This document shows, in pieces, positions 1 through 6,859 of a DNA stretch of 44,460 nucleotides; position 1 is the first letter of the stretch; each line of letters opens with the position of its first letter. The translations under genes were made by a program, and so were the position numbers. Under the pieces are notes generated by a model. It worked only from the letters and a program-made list of their open reading frames with translations. It ran no database searches and was not told the DNA's origin. The stretch spans positions 1 through 44,460 of the forward strand of contig DATCDK010000084.1 of NCBI GenBank assembly GCA_036510735.1, given 5' to 3'. The DNA is from PALSA-607 sp036510735 (GTDB taxonomy: Bacteria > Actinomycetota > Actinomycetes > Acidothermales > Acidothermaceae).

Positions 1-46
1 AGGCGGTACCCCACGTGCCGGTTCCGAATACTGCGGCTCGAGTCAC
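1..46 (-). CDS. gpsA: NAD(P)H-dependent glycerol-3-phosphate dehydrogenase, N-terminal fragment at window edge
   Basis: Only the first 15 codons are visible, reading VTRAAVFGTGTWGTA from a GTG at 46-44. The GTGTWG motif is the nucleotide-binding glycine loop at the N terminus of GpsA, which makes sn-glycerol-3-phosphate for phospholipid synthesis. The start overlaps the plsC stop in a GTGA junction, so the two are probably translationally coupled. plsC next to gpsA also occurs in related actinobacteria, and both act at the start of phospholipid synthesis. The rest of the gene lies outside the window. The identification rests on the motif plus position. Confidence 0.8.
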   Translation of the reverse strand, partial: MTRAAVFGTGTWGTA

Positions 47-777
47 GCCGCGCTCACCGGCTTGGCTTCGAAGAACGTTGCGGGCGGTGTCTCACCCCGG
101 ATGTCGGCGAGCAGTTCTGTCACGCGCGTCATCAGCAGATCCGTAATCTCGCGTAGCACGTCAGGGGTGGGCTCGCTGCCCTTGAACCGTGAGAGATCGA
201 GGGGTTCGCCGGCCAGTACGTACACCGGCTTGCGAGGGAACGGATGCGGCCGCTTCGAGCCGTAGCGCAGGATTGCTTGCGTCCCCCAGTGGGCGAGCGG
301 GATCACGGGTACGTCGCAGTCGAGCACGAGCCGCGCCACCCCCGTCTTGGCGAGCATCGGCCAGCCGACCGGATCGCGCGTGCAGGTGCCTTCGGGGTAG
401 ATGACCACGCACTCACCCGCCACCAATGCGGCTTCCGCGTCGCGCAGCGAGTTCACCGCATCGCGAGTACGGCGATAGACCGGGATCTGGCCGGCATTGC
501 GCAAGAGCGCCCCGAATACCGGCACCTTGAACAGCTCCGACTTCGCAAGGAAACTCGGCGTCCGGCGCACACCGTCATAGATCGCGTGGGACAACGTGAC
601 CGGGTCGACGATCGTTACGTGGTTGGCGACGATCAGCACCCCACCCTCTCGCGGAATGTTCTCCAGGCCGCGCCACGTCGGTTTGGTCGACGTCCACAGG
701 AAAGGCTTCGCGAGGACCGCGCACACGCGAAACCATCGCAGGTGTTCGCCTGATCGCACTCGCTGCTCTCCCATCAT
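43..777 (-). CDS. plsC: 1-acyl-sn-glycerol-3-phosphate acyltransferase (PlsC-like)
   Basis: A 244-residue lysophospholipid acyltransferase, which would esterify lysophosphatidic acid to phosphatidic acid at the inner membrane. The catalytic block is NHVTIVDP near residue 52 (the family's NHxxxxD motif). The glycerophosphate-binding block is YPEGTCTRD near residue 127. Length fits a short PlsC. Two adjacent ATGs lie at 777 and 774, and I see no clear Shine-Dalgarno sequence, so either could serve. It is followed by gpsA with a 4-base overlap and is divergent from fbiD/cofC. The paralogous acyltransferase family is large, so the exact acyl acceptor is uncertain. Confidence 0.87.
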   Translation of the reverse strand: MMGEQRVRSGEHLRWFRVCAVLAKPFLWTSTKPTWRGLENIPREGGVLIVANHVTIVDPVTLSHAIYDGVRRTPSFLAKSELFKVPVFGALLRNAGQIPVYRRTRDAVNSLRDAEAALVAGECVVIYPEGTCTRDPVGWPMLAKTGVARLVLDCDVPVIPLAHWGTQAILRYGSKRPHPFPRKPVYVLAGEPLDLSRFKGSEPTPDVLREITDLLMTRVTELLADIRGETPPATFFEAKPVSAA

Positions 778-785
778 CGACCGGT

Positions 786-804
786 GACACCGGCCGACGG
801 TGTC
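786..804. promoter_or_regulatory. inverted repeat between divergent plsC and fbiD/cofC
   Basis: GACACCG-N5-CGGTGTC is a perfect inverted repeat with 7-base arms, 9 bases upstream of the plsC start codon in the divergent intergenic region. It could be an operator. An upstream GTG at 800 for the cofC frame lies inside it, which argues for the later cofC start. No family can be assigned. Confidence 0.35.
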
Positions 805-886
805 GCTGTATCAGTGCCCCCGCAGATCAGTGTCCCGTGCAGGCCTCGGCAGTGTCGAGTCGGACTGGCCGGTAGCGTCCCCACCG

Positions 887-1549
887 ATGAACACACCAAT
901 GCCGGACGACGGGGGCTGGGTCGTCCTGATACCGGCGAAGCCCCTGGCCACGGCCAAGTCAAGACTGGCGGACGCCGCGGGCAGCCGCCGGGCGGACCTA
1001 GCCCTGGCGATGCTGCTCGACACGATCGAGGCAACGTTGGGCGCCAAGCAGCTGGCGGCGGTTCTGGTGGTCACCGAAGACGACCTGATCTCTGCGGCAG
1101 CGTCGCAACTAGGGGCAATCGTCGTTCCAGATGTGCCCGGCGAGGGGCTGAACGCCGCCTTCCGATACGGCATCGAGGTAGCCGCCGCGCGATATCCCGG
1201 GGCCGGCGTGGCCATGCTCGCGGGCGACCTCCCCGCCCTACAGGCGCGCGAACTCGACGCGGCCCTCGCCGTCGCCGGATCGTCGCCCGGCATGATCGTG
1301 GTGGCCGATCACGAAGGTGTGGGCACCACGATGCTGGCGTCGCGTGCGGCCGCGCAGTTGCGGCCCGCATTCGGCGTGGGATCGTTCGAGCGACATCGCG
1401 CCCTGGGTGCGACCGCCCTGGAGAACGACGAACTCAAAGGCCTCCGGTGCGATGTCGACGACGCAGCCGGCCTGCAGGCAGCCATCGCACTCGGAGTCGG
1501 GACCAGAACGGCAACGGCAGTCAACGCCGCCTCAGGCAACCCGAACTAA
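887..1549 (+). CDS. fbiD: phosphoenolpyruvate / 2-phospho-L-lactate guanylyltransferase (F420 biosynthesis)
   Basis: About 220 residues from the ATG at 887, with another ATG at 899. The protein has the CofC/FbiD nucleotidyltransferase fold: WVVLIPAKPLATAKSRLA at the N terminus (nucleotide-binding, with the conserved AKSRL), a GLNAAF segment, and MLAGDLPAL (metal-binding Asp). In mycobacteria the orthologue FbiD guanylylates phosphoenolpyruvate. In archaea CofC uses 2-phospho-L-lactate. The product feeds the F420 transferase FbiA, which is not in this window. The reading frame stays open upstream to 800, but that extension looks non-coding and overlaps a palindrome. The leuCD-hup-cofC neighbourhood matches mycobacterial gene order, lacking mutT1 and ppk in between. 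Confidence 0.88.
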   Translation: MNTPMPDDGGWVVLIPAKPLATAKSRLADAAGSRRADLALAMLLDTIEATLGAKQLAAVLVVTEDDLISAAASQLGAIVVPDVPGEGLNAAFRYGIEVAAARYPGAGVAMLAGDLPALQARELDAALAVAGSSPGMIVVADHEGVGTTMLASRAAAQLRPAFGVGSFERHRALGATALENDELKGLRCDVDDAAGLQAAIALGVGTRTATAVNAASGNPN

Positions 1550-1557
1550 CGACGAAG

Positions 1558-1654
1558 GGCTGGGGTCCGTCGGCCGCAGGGCCAATGTCTTCCGAAGGAC
1601 ATCAAGCGAAGCAGTCCAAGGAAGACGTTGGCCCGGAGGCGACGGACCCCAGCC
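1558..1654. terminator. very long hairpin between convergent cofC and hup
   Basis: The left arm 1558-1593 and right arm 1620-1654 are reverse complements over about 35 bases. The outer 15 bases are identical and there are only a few mismatches further in. The 26-base loop carries a further GGAC/GTCC pair (1597-1600 and 1614-1617). It starts 9 bases after the cofC stop and ends 12 bases before the hup stop, the place for a bidirectional terminator. There is no U-tract on either side, which is common in actinobacteria. Confidence 0.6.
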
Positions 1655-1666
1655 CGTCCTCAAGCG

Positions 1667-2197
1667 TCAGGCTCTCTTAGCAACCCGCTTCGCAGGAGCC
1701 TTCTTAGCCGGAGCCTTCTTGGCTGGTGCGGCCTTCTTGACCGCAGCCTTCTTCGCCGGTGCGGCCTTCTTCACAGCTGCCCGTGCAGGTGCCTTCTTGA
1801 CCGCAGCCTTCGCCGGTGCGGCCTTCTTCACAGCTGCCCGTGCGGGTGCCGCCTTCTTGGCCGCAGCCTTCGCCGGTGCGGCCTTGGCAGGCGCGGCCTT
1901 CGCCGGCGCAGCCAACTTCACCGTGCCGCTAACGACGCCCTTGAGGTGGGTGCCCGGCCGGAACTTCGGTACCGAGGTCTTCTTGACCTTGACCCGTGCG
2001 CCAGTGGCTGGGTTGCGGGCAAGACGTGCAGCCCGCTCGACCTTCTCGAAGATGCCGAAGCCGGTAATGGCGACCTTCTCGCCCTTAGCCACGGTTCTGG
2101 TGATGGTGTCGATGACGGCCTCAACCGCATCGCTTGCTGCTTTTTTGTTATCTCCCAGGCGAGTGGAGATGGAGTCGATCAGCTCCGCCTTGTTCAC
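1667..2197 (-). CDS. hup: HU family histone-like protein with lysine/alanine-rich C-terminal tail
   Basis: 176 residues from a GTG at 2197, chosen because GGAGGGG sits just upstream and VNKAELIDSIS is the canonical HU N terminus. Residues 1-90 are the DNA-bending HU domain, with GFGIFEKVERAAR and RNPATGARVKVKK (the Arg-Asn-Pro beta arm that intercalates into the minor groove). The remaining 85 or so residues are repeats of PAKKA, AAVKKA and PAKAA type, like mycobacterial HupB (HLP), where the basic tail compacts DNA. It lies downstream of leuD on the same strand, as in mycobacteria, but has its own likely promoter. The tail's near-identical repeats make its length prone to change between strains. 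Confidence 0.93.
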   Translation of the reverse strand: MNKAELIDSISTRLGDNKKAASDAVEAVIDTITRTVAKGEKVAITGFGIFEKVERAARLARNPATGARVKVKKTSVPKFRPGTHLKGVVSGTVKLAAPAKAAPAKAAPAKAAAKKAAPARAAVKKAAPAKAAVKKAPARAAVKKAAPAKKAAVKKAAPAKKAPAKKAPAKRVAKRA

Positions 2198-2243
2198 GTG
2201 CCCCTCCGAATGATGTTGTCGAGTGCACACCCGACTCGGGGTG

Positions 2244-2272
2244 AACCTAGGCCCCGCGCGCGCTCAAAACAA
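2244..2272 (-). promoter_or_regulatory. candidate sigma-70-type promoter for hup
   Basis: Reading the minus strand, TTGTTT (2272-2267) and TAGGTT (2249-2244) are separated by 17 bases. This is a good vegetative promoter pair for an actinobacterium, and it lies about 47 bases upstream of the hup GTG. Between it and the gene is a short CGAGT/ACTCG hairpin (about 2220-2238) in the leader. Predicted from sequence only. Confidence 0.45.
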
Positions 2273-2340
2273 CGACCACGACGAAGAATTTCCTTGTGTC
2301 GCGGAAAATCTGCGATAAAACCCGGCTCAAGACCCACGCG

Positions 2341-2940
2341 TCACACTGTTGTTGGCACCGTGCGCGGCTTCCATGCAGGCCGGTGCGACTCGAATTCGTC
2401 GACATCGTCGACATGACGCAGCGTCAGCCCGATGTCGTCGAGGCCCTCCATGAGCCGCCACCGTGTGTAGTCGTCGATCTCAAAAGGCAACACGACGGCG
2501 CCGTAGCGAACCTCTCGGGCGATCAGATCGACGGTGATCTGCGTCTGTGGATCGGCCTCGATCGCCGCCCACAGTGCTTCAACGTCGGCTTCGTTGATCA
2601 ACACAGTCAGCAGGCCGCCTTTGAGCGAGTTCCCCCTGAAGATGTCGGCGAACCTTGGTGAGATCACGGCCTTGAACCCGTAGTTCTGCAATGCCCAGAC
2701 CGCATGCTCGCGCGATGATCCGGTCCCGAAGTCCGGACCCGCGACGAGGACATCGGCGCCCGCATACTGTGGCTGATTCAGCACGAAATCAGGATCGGCC
2801 CGCCATGCCGCGAACAAGCCGTCCTCGAACCCGGTGCGGGTGACCCGCTTCAAGTAGACGGCCGGAATGATCTGGTCGGTATCGACATTGCTGCGGCGCA
2901 ATGGCAGGCCGCGGCCCGTGTGTGTCGTGAATTTCTCCAT
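2341..2940 (-). CDS. leuD: 3-isopropylmalate dehydratase small subunit
   Basis: 199 residues from the ATG at 2940, with GGGAG upstream. MEKFTTHTGRGLPLRRSNVDTDQIIPA is the standard LeuD opening. The swivel-domain signature GPDFGTGSSREHA lies near residue 70. With LeuC it isomerises 2-isopropylmalate to 3-isopropylmalate in leucine biosynthesis. It follows leuC by 47 bases on the same strand and is about the usual length of roughly 200 residues. An open frame continues upstream into leuC territory, but the motif and ribosome site fix the start. Confidence 0.96.
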   Translation of the reverse strand: MEKFTTHTGRGLPLRRSNVDTDQIIPAVYLKRVTRTGFEDGLFAAWRADPDFVLNQPQYAGADVLVAGPDFGTGSSREHAVWALQNYGFKAVISPRFADIFRGNSLKGGLLTVLINEADVEALWAAIEADPQTQITVDLIAREVRYGAVVLPFEIDDYTRWRLMEGLDDIGLTLRHVDDVDEFESHRPAWKPRTVPTTV

Positions 2941-2987
2941 TGGAGTCTCCCGGACTAGATGCGTGGTGAACGCGAGGAATCGGTGCG

Positions 2988-4388
2988 TCAGTCGAGATCG
3001 GACGGCGCGGACAGGTGCCCGGTCACTGCGGTGGCCGCGGCGACGAGTGGCGACACGAGATGTGTGCGGCCGCCCTTGCCCTGCCGACCTTCGAAGTTGC
3101 GGTTCGATGTCGACGCCGACCGCTCGCCGGGGGCGAGCTGGTCGGGGTTCATGCCAAGACACATCGAGCAGCCCGCACTGCGCCACTCCGCGCCGGACTC
3201 GGTGAAGATCTTGTCGAGCCCTTCAGACTCGGCTTGCGCCTTCACTGCCATCGAGCCAGGCACCACGAGCACCCGCACGGTGTCAGCGACCTTGCGCCCC
3301 TTCAAGACCGCCGCGGCAGCACGAAGGTCTTCGATGCGGCCGTTCGTGCACGACCCGAGAAAGACGGTGTCGACCTTGATATCGCGCAACTTCGTGCCGG
3401 CCCGCAGACCCATGTATTCCAGCGCCCGCTCGACGCTGCCGCGCTCGCCCGCGTCAGCGATCGTCGACGGGTCGGGAACGCTGGAACCCAGTGGCGCTCC
3501 CTGACCCGGATTGGTGCCCCACGTGACGAACGGCGTCAACTCTGCGGCGTCCAGCACGACGTCGACATCGAACGTTGCGTCGTCGTCGGTGACCAAGCTG
3601 CGCCAGTGCGCGACAGCAGCGTCCCAGTCATCGCCGCTGGGAGCATGCTGGCGACCCTTCAAGTAGGCGAACGTCGTTTCATCCGGCGCGATCATGCCGG
3701 CGCGCGCCCCTGCTTCGATGGACATGTTGCAGACGGTCATGCGCGCTTCCATCGACAGTGCGCGGATCGCCTCGCCGCGGTACTCGATGACGTAGCCCTG
3801 CCCGCCGCCTGTACCGATCTTCGCGATGACCGCCAGGATGATGTCCTTGCTCGTCACGCCGTCCGGCAGGATGCCGTTCACGGTGATGCCCATTGTCTTG
3901 GGGCGGTATATCGGCAACGTCTGCGTCGCAAGCACGTGCTCGACTTCGCTGGTGCCGATGCCGAATGCCAGCGCACCGAATGCGCCGTGGGTCGACGTGT
4001 GTGAGTCGCCGCACACGATGGTCATGCCTGGCTGCGTGAGACCGAGCTGCGGCCCGATGACGTGGACGATTCCCTGCGACGCATCGCCCATCGGGTACAA
4101 CCGGATCCCGAACTCAGCACAGTTGCGGCGCAGCGTGTCGACCTGCGTGCGCGACACCGGATCGGCGATCGGCTGATCGATATTGGTGGTTGGCACGTTG
4201 TGGTCTTCGGTCGCGATCGTGAGGTCGGGACGGCGAACAGCGCGTCCGGCGAGTCGCAAGCCATCGAAAGCCTGCGGGCTCGTCACCTCGTGGACCAGGT
4301 GCATGTCGACGTAGACCAGGTCAGGCTCGCCGTCTGCGTGCCGCACAACGTGCTCGTCCCAGACCTTCTCCGCCATCGTCGCGCCCAT
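2988..4388 (-). CDS. leuC: 3-isopropylmalate dehydratase large subunit
   Basis: 466 residues, the usual LeuC length. The 4Fe-4S cluster cysteines are visible: one in FLGSCTNGR (around residue 347) and two in AGCSMCLGMNPDQL (around 407-410). VCGDSHTSTHGAFG and DMHLVHEVTSPQAF are further aconitase-family signatures. Catalyses the dehydration-rehydration of isopropylmalate with LeuD. It is transcribed divergently from an IclR-family regulator, the arrangement seen for NdgR/LtbR and leuCD in other actinobacteria. The start is the ATG at 4388. The 62 bases to the regulator start contain two palindromes. Confidence 0.97.
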   Translation of the reverse strand: MGATMAEKVWDEHVVRHADGEPDLVYVDMHLVHEVTSPQAFDGLRLAGRAVRRPDLTIATEDHNVPTTNIDQPIADPVSRTQVDTLRRNCAEFGIRLYPMGDASQGIVHVIGPQLGLTQPGMTIVCGDSHTSTHGAFGALAFGIGTSEVEHVLATQTLPIYRPKTMGITVNGILPDGVTSKDIILAVIAKIGTGGGQGYVIEYRGEAIRALSMEARMTVCNMSIEAGARAGMIAPDETTFAYLKGRQHAPSGDDWDAAVAHWRSLVTDDDATFDVDVVLDAAELTPFVTWGTNPGQGAPLGSSVPDPSTIADAGERGSVERALEYMGLRAGTKLRDIKVDTVFLGSCTNGRIEDLRAAAAVLKGRKVADTVRVLVVPGSMAVKAQAESEGLDKIFTESGAEWRSAGCSMCLGMNPDQLAPGERSASTSNRNFEGRQGKGGRTHLVSPLVAAATAVTGHLSAPSDLD

Positions 4389-4404
4389 GAGCTAGCTCCA
4401 CTTC

Positions 4405-4436
4405 GTTTCAGAAACTTGCGTCTCGCATGCTGAGAC
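4405..4436. promoter_or_regulatory. two palindromes in the leuC / IclR divergent promoter
   Basis: GTTTCAGAAAC (4405-4415) is a perfect inverted repeat around one central base. GTCTC-N7-GAGAC (4420-4436) is a second one, four bases on. Both lie in the 62-base region between leuC and the IclR regulator. They are good candidates for NdgR-type binding and leucine-pathway control, but I have not matched them to a published consensus. Confidence 0.5.
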
Positions 4437-4450
4437 GGCAGTATCAGTAC

Positions 4451-5164
4451 ATGGACGAGTCTAGCGGCGTTGGCGTTTTGGACAAGTCGGTGGCCGTACT
4501 TTCCGCCCTCGAAGCCGGCCCCGCCTCGCTGGCCAGCCTTGTCACACTCACCGGCCTGCCGCGACCAACCGCGCATCGCCTCGCGGTTGCGCTCGAGCGA
4601 CACCGGCTCGTGGCCCGAGACAGCGAGGGCAGATTTGTACTCGGCCCGCGGCTCGCGGAGCTGGCGGCAGCGGGCGGTGAGGATCGGCTCATCGCGGTCA
4701 GCGGGCCGGTGCTCGCAAAGTTGCGCGACGCGACGGGCGAGAGCACGCAGCTCTACCGACGGCAGGGCGACGTCCGGGTGTGCATTGCAGCGGCCGAACT
4801 TCCCGCCGGCCTTCGCAACACGGTGCCGATCGGCACTCGCCTGCCACTGACCGCAGGATCGGCCGCGCAGGTGCTCCTGGCCTGGGAAGACGCCGAGCGC
4901 CTGCATCGTGGCGTCGCGGCGGCCGTTTTCAGTGCACAAACGCTGGCGCGAGTTCGCCGGCAGGGCTGGGCAGCCAGCGTCGCGGAACGGCAGCCTGGTG
5001 TCGCGTCGGTCTCAGCGCCAGTCCGCTCAGCCAACGGTCGGGTCGTGGCGGCCGTATCGGTCTCAGGACCCATCGAACGGCTTTCCCGCAACCCCGGCCG
5101 GCTGCACGCGCGCGCGGTCGTCGCCGCGGGCGAAGCCATCAGCCGCGCCCTACTCCGACCGTGA
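4451..5164 (+). CDS. ndgR: IclR-family transcriptional regulator (NdgR/LtbR-like)
   Basis: 237 residues from the ATG at 4451. The frame is open to 4427, but MDESSGVGVLDKSVAVLSAL matches the usual opening. Residues 10-65 are the winged helix, with the recognition region LTGLPRPTAHRLAVALERH. The rest is the IclR effector domain (VPIGTRLPLTAGSAAQVLLAW and GVASVSAPVRSANGRVVAAVSVSGP). In Streptomyces and Corynebacterium the orthologue beside leuCD controls leucine and related amino-acid genes. The divergent position and palindromes support the same role here. The gene ends 9 bases from the convergent protease gene. Symbol assigned by synteny. Confidence 0.85.
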   Translation: MDESSGVGVLDKSVAVLSALEAGPASLASLVTLTGLPRPTAHRLAVALERHRLVARDSEGRFVLGPRLAELAAAGGEDRLIAVSGPVLAKLRDATGESTQLYRRQGDVRVCIAAAELPAGLRNTVPIGTRLPLTAGSAAQVLLAWEDAERLHRGVAAAVFSAQTLARVRRQGWAASVAERQPGVASVSAPVRSANGRVVAAVSVSGPIERLSRNPGRLHARAVVAAGEAISRALLRP

Positions 5165-5173
5165 ACGTGCCGA

Positions 5174-6859
5174 TCAGCTAGACGCTGCCGATCCCAGAGT
5201 GATCGACGTTGTCGCGTTCTGACCGGCGCGGAAGTACGTGATGGTGATCGTCGAGTTCGGCACGGCCGCATGAGTGGCGGCGATCAGGGAGTCGGCATCG
5301 ACGATGGTCCGGCTGCCGAACTTGGTGATGATGTCGTTGACCTGGACGCCCGCCTTCGATGAAGGACCGCCGGCGGTGACACTCACCACCTTGGCCCCAT
5401 TTGGCGTGTGCAGGTTGGCGTCCTCGGAGTCCTGGAGGCCGATACCGAGAACCGCATGGCTCGCGTGGCCGGTCTTCTCGAGTTCGCCGACGACACGCTG
5501 CGCTTCGTCGATCGGAATCGAGAACCCAACGCCGATGCTGCCGGACTGTGCGTCGGGTCCGCCCTGACCTTGGTCGAGAGTCGCGATCGCGGAGTTGACG
5601 CCGACGACGTGACCGGTCATGTCAACGAGCGGGCCACCGGAGTTGCCCGGGTTGATTGCTGCGTCGGTCTGGATCGCGTCGAGCACGGTCGGAGTAGCGC
5701 CACTCGTGCCACCGGTGCCGTCGCAACTTTGCGTACACACCGGACGGTTCAGCGAGCTCACGATGCCCGACGTCACCGTGTTGGAGAGCCCCAACGGTGA
5801 GCCGATCGCAATCACCTGTTGTCCGACCACGAGCGCCGAGTCACTGCCGAGGCTTGCCGGATGAAGTCCGGTGACCCCCGCTGCCTTGATCACGGCGAGA
5901 TCTGTCGTCGGATCGCGACCGATGATGCTCGCCTTGACGGTCCGGCCGTCATTAAGAGTGACCGCGATGACACCAGATGTGGCGGCACCCTCGACGACGT
6001 GATTGTTCGTGAGGATCTCGCCGTCCGAGGTCAAGATGATGCCAGTACCTTCGTCGCCCGCATCAGTTGTGGTGACGATGATCGAGACCACCGACGGCAG
6101 CAGCGTCGCAGCAATCTGAGCAACTGATCCTGCGGGCAAACTCACGACCGCCTGCGGCGCAACTACTGGCTGCGTGGGCGTCGTGACGGCCGCCTGCGTG
6201 GGGTTCTTCTTCGTAGCAGCGACGACGCCGCCTGCGACAAGGGCGCCGACAAGGGCAGCGATCGCCGCGACCACCAACAACGACAGCCATCCCGAACGCC
6301 GACCCTCGCGAGTCACCCGCGGATCACTCGGCGGCGGGTTGTAGGGCGGCGGTGTTGGGCTGGCGGGTGCGTAGGTCGGCGGCGTGTAGGTGGGTGGTGC
6401 TCCGTACGCCGACTGCGTGCCGTAACCGGGCTGTGTTCCGTAAGCGGGCTGTGTTCCGTAAGCCGGTTGGGCGCCGTGGCTGGGCGGCGTTCCGTAACCG
6501 GACGGCGGGTAGCTCGGTGGCGGCGCGAAGCTCGGGGCGCCGTACGACGGGGCCGGCGGCTCGGGCACGGTGTACACCGGCGGCGGTGCATAACTAGGAG
6601 CGCCGTTCTCCGGCTTCGCGTAAGGAAACGGACCGAGGTAAGGGTCGGCGCCGTAGCGCGGGGAAGCGGGCGCCCCGGAGGAGTCAGGTGCGCCAGCATC
6701 GGCCGCGGCCGAATCCGACCGCGCAGCGTCGGTTGAACCCGCCGCACCCGAATCTGTTGTCGTGGCCGCGGCCGGAACAAGTGGCGGCTCGGGGGGCTCC
6801 TGCGGGTGATCGCTCGGAGATGCCCACCAGGGACGCTGCTGCCCGCCGTCCTCAGTCAT
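5174..6859 (-). CDS. pepD: membrane-anchored HtrA-type serine protease with PDZ domain (PepD-like)
   Basis: 561 residues. Residues 1-185 are a Pro/Ala/Tyr-rich cytoplasmic region with GTQPAYGTQ-type tandem repeats (about 130-155). A single transmembrane helix follows (about 190-215), then an extracellular trypsin-like domain. The catalytic triad is visible: His in LTNNHVVEG (~287), Asp in DPTTDLAVIK (~320) and Ser in INPGNSGGPL (~407). A CTQSC insertion near 375 could form a disulphide. A PDZ domain occupies about 460-555. The ATG at 6859 overlaps the kinase stop by 8 bases. In mycobacteria PepD handles envelope stress and is the third gene after mprA-mprB, exactly as here. A direct repeat 23 bases upstream of the start suggests separate control by the neighbouring response regulator. 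Confidence 0.92.
   Translation of the reverse strand: MTEDGGQQRPWWASPSDHPQEPPEPPLVPAAATTTDSGAAGSTDAARSDSAAADAGAPDSSGAPASPRYGADPYLGPFPYAKPENGAPSYAPPPVYTVPEPPAPSYGAPSFAPPPSYPPSGYGTPPSHGAQPAYGTQPAYGTQPGYGTQSAYGAPPTYTPPTYAPASPTPPPYNPPPSDPRVTREGRRSGWLSLLVVAAIAALVGALVAGGVVAATKKNPTQAAVTTPTQPVVAPQAVVSLPAGSVAQIAATLLPSVVSIIVTTTDAGDEGTGIILTSDGEILTNNHVVEGAATSGVIAVTLNDGRTVKASIIGRDPTTDLAVIKAAGVTGLHPASLGSDSALVVGQQVIAIGSPLGLSNTVTSGIVSSLNRPVCTQSCDGTGGTSGATPTVLDAIQTDAAINPGNSGGPLVDMTGHVVGVNSAIATLDQGQGGPDAQSGSIGVGFSIPIDEAQRVVGELEKTGHASHAVLGIGLQDSEDANLHTPNGAKVVSVTAGGPSSKAGVQVNDIITKFGSRTIVDADSLIAATHAAVPNSTITITYFRAGQNATTSITLGSAASS

Noticed and set aside
800..886. Upstream extension of the F420 guanylyltransferase frame
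   Set aside because: The added residues have no family resemblance, and the first start lies in an inverted repeat; the ATG at 887 begins just before the conserved domain.
1667..1910. Apparent DNA repeat array (CRISPR-like or satellite)
   Set aside because: The repeats are codons for the PAKKA-type tail of the HU protein; spacing is irregular and there are no unique spacers.
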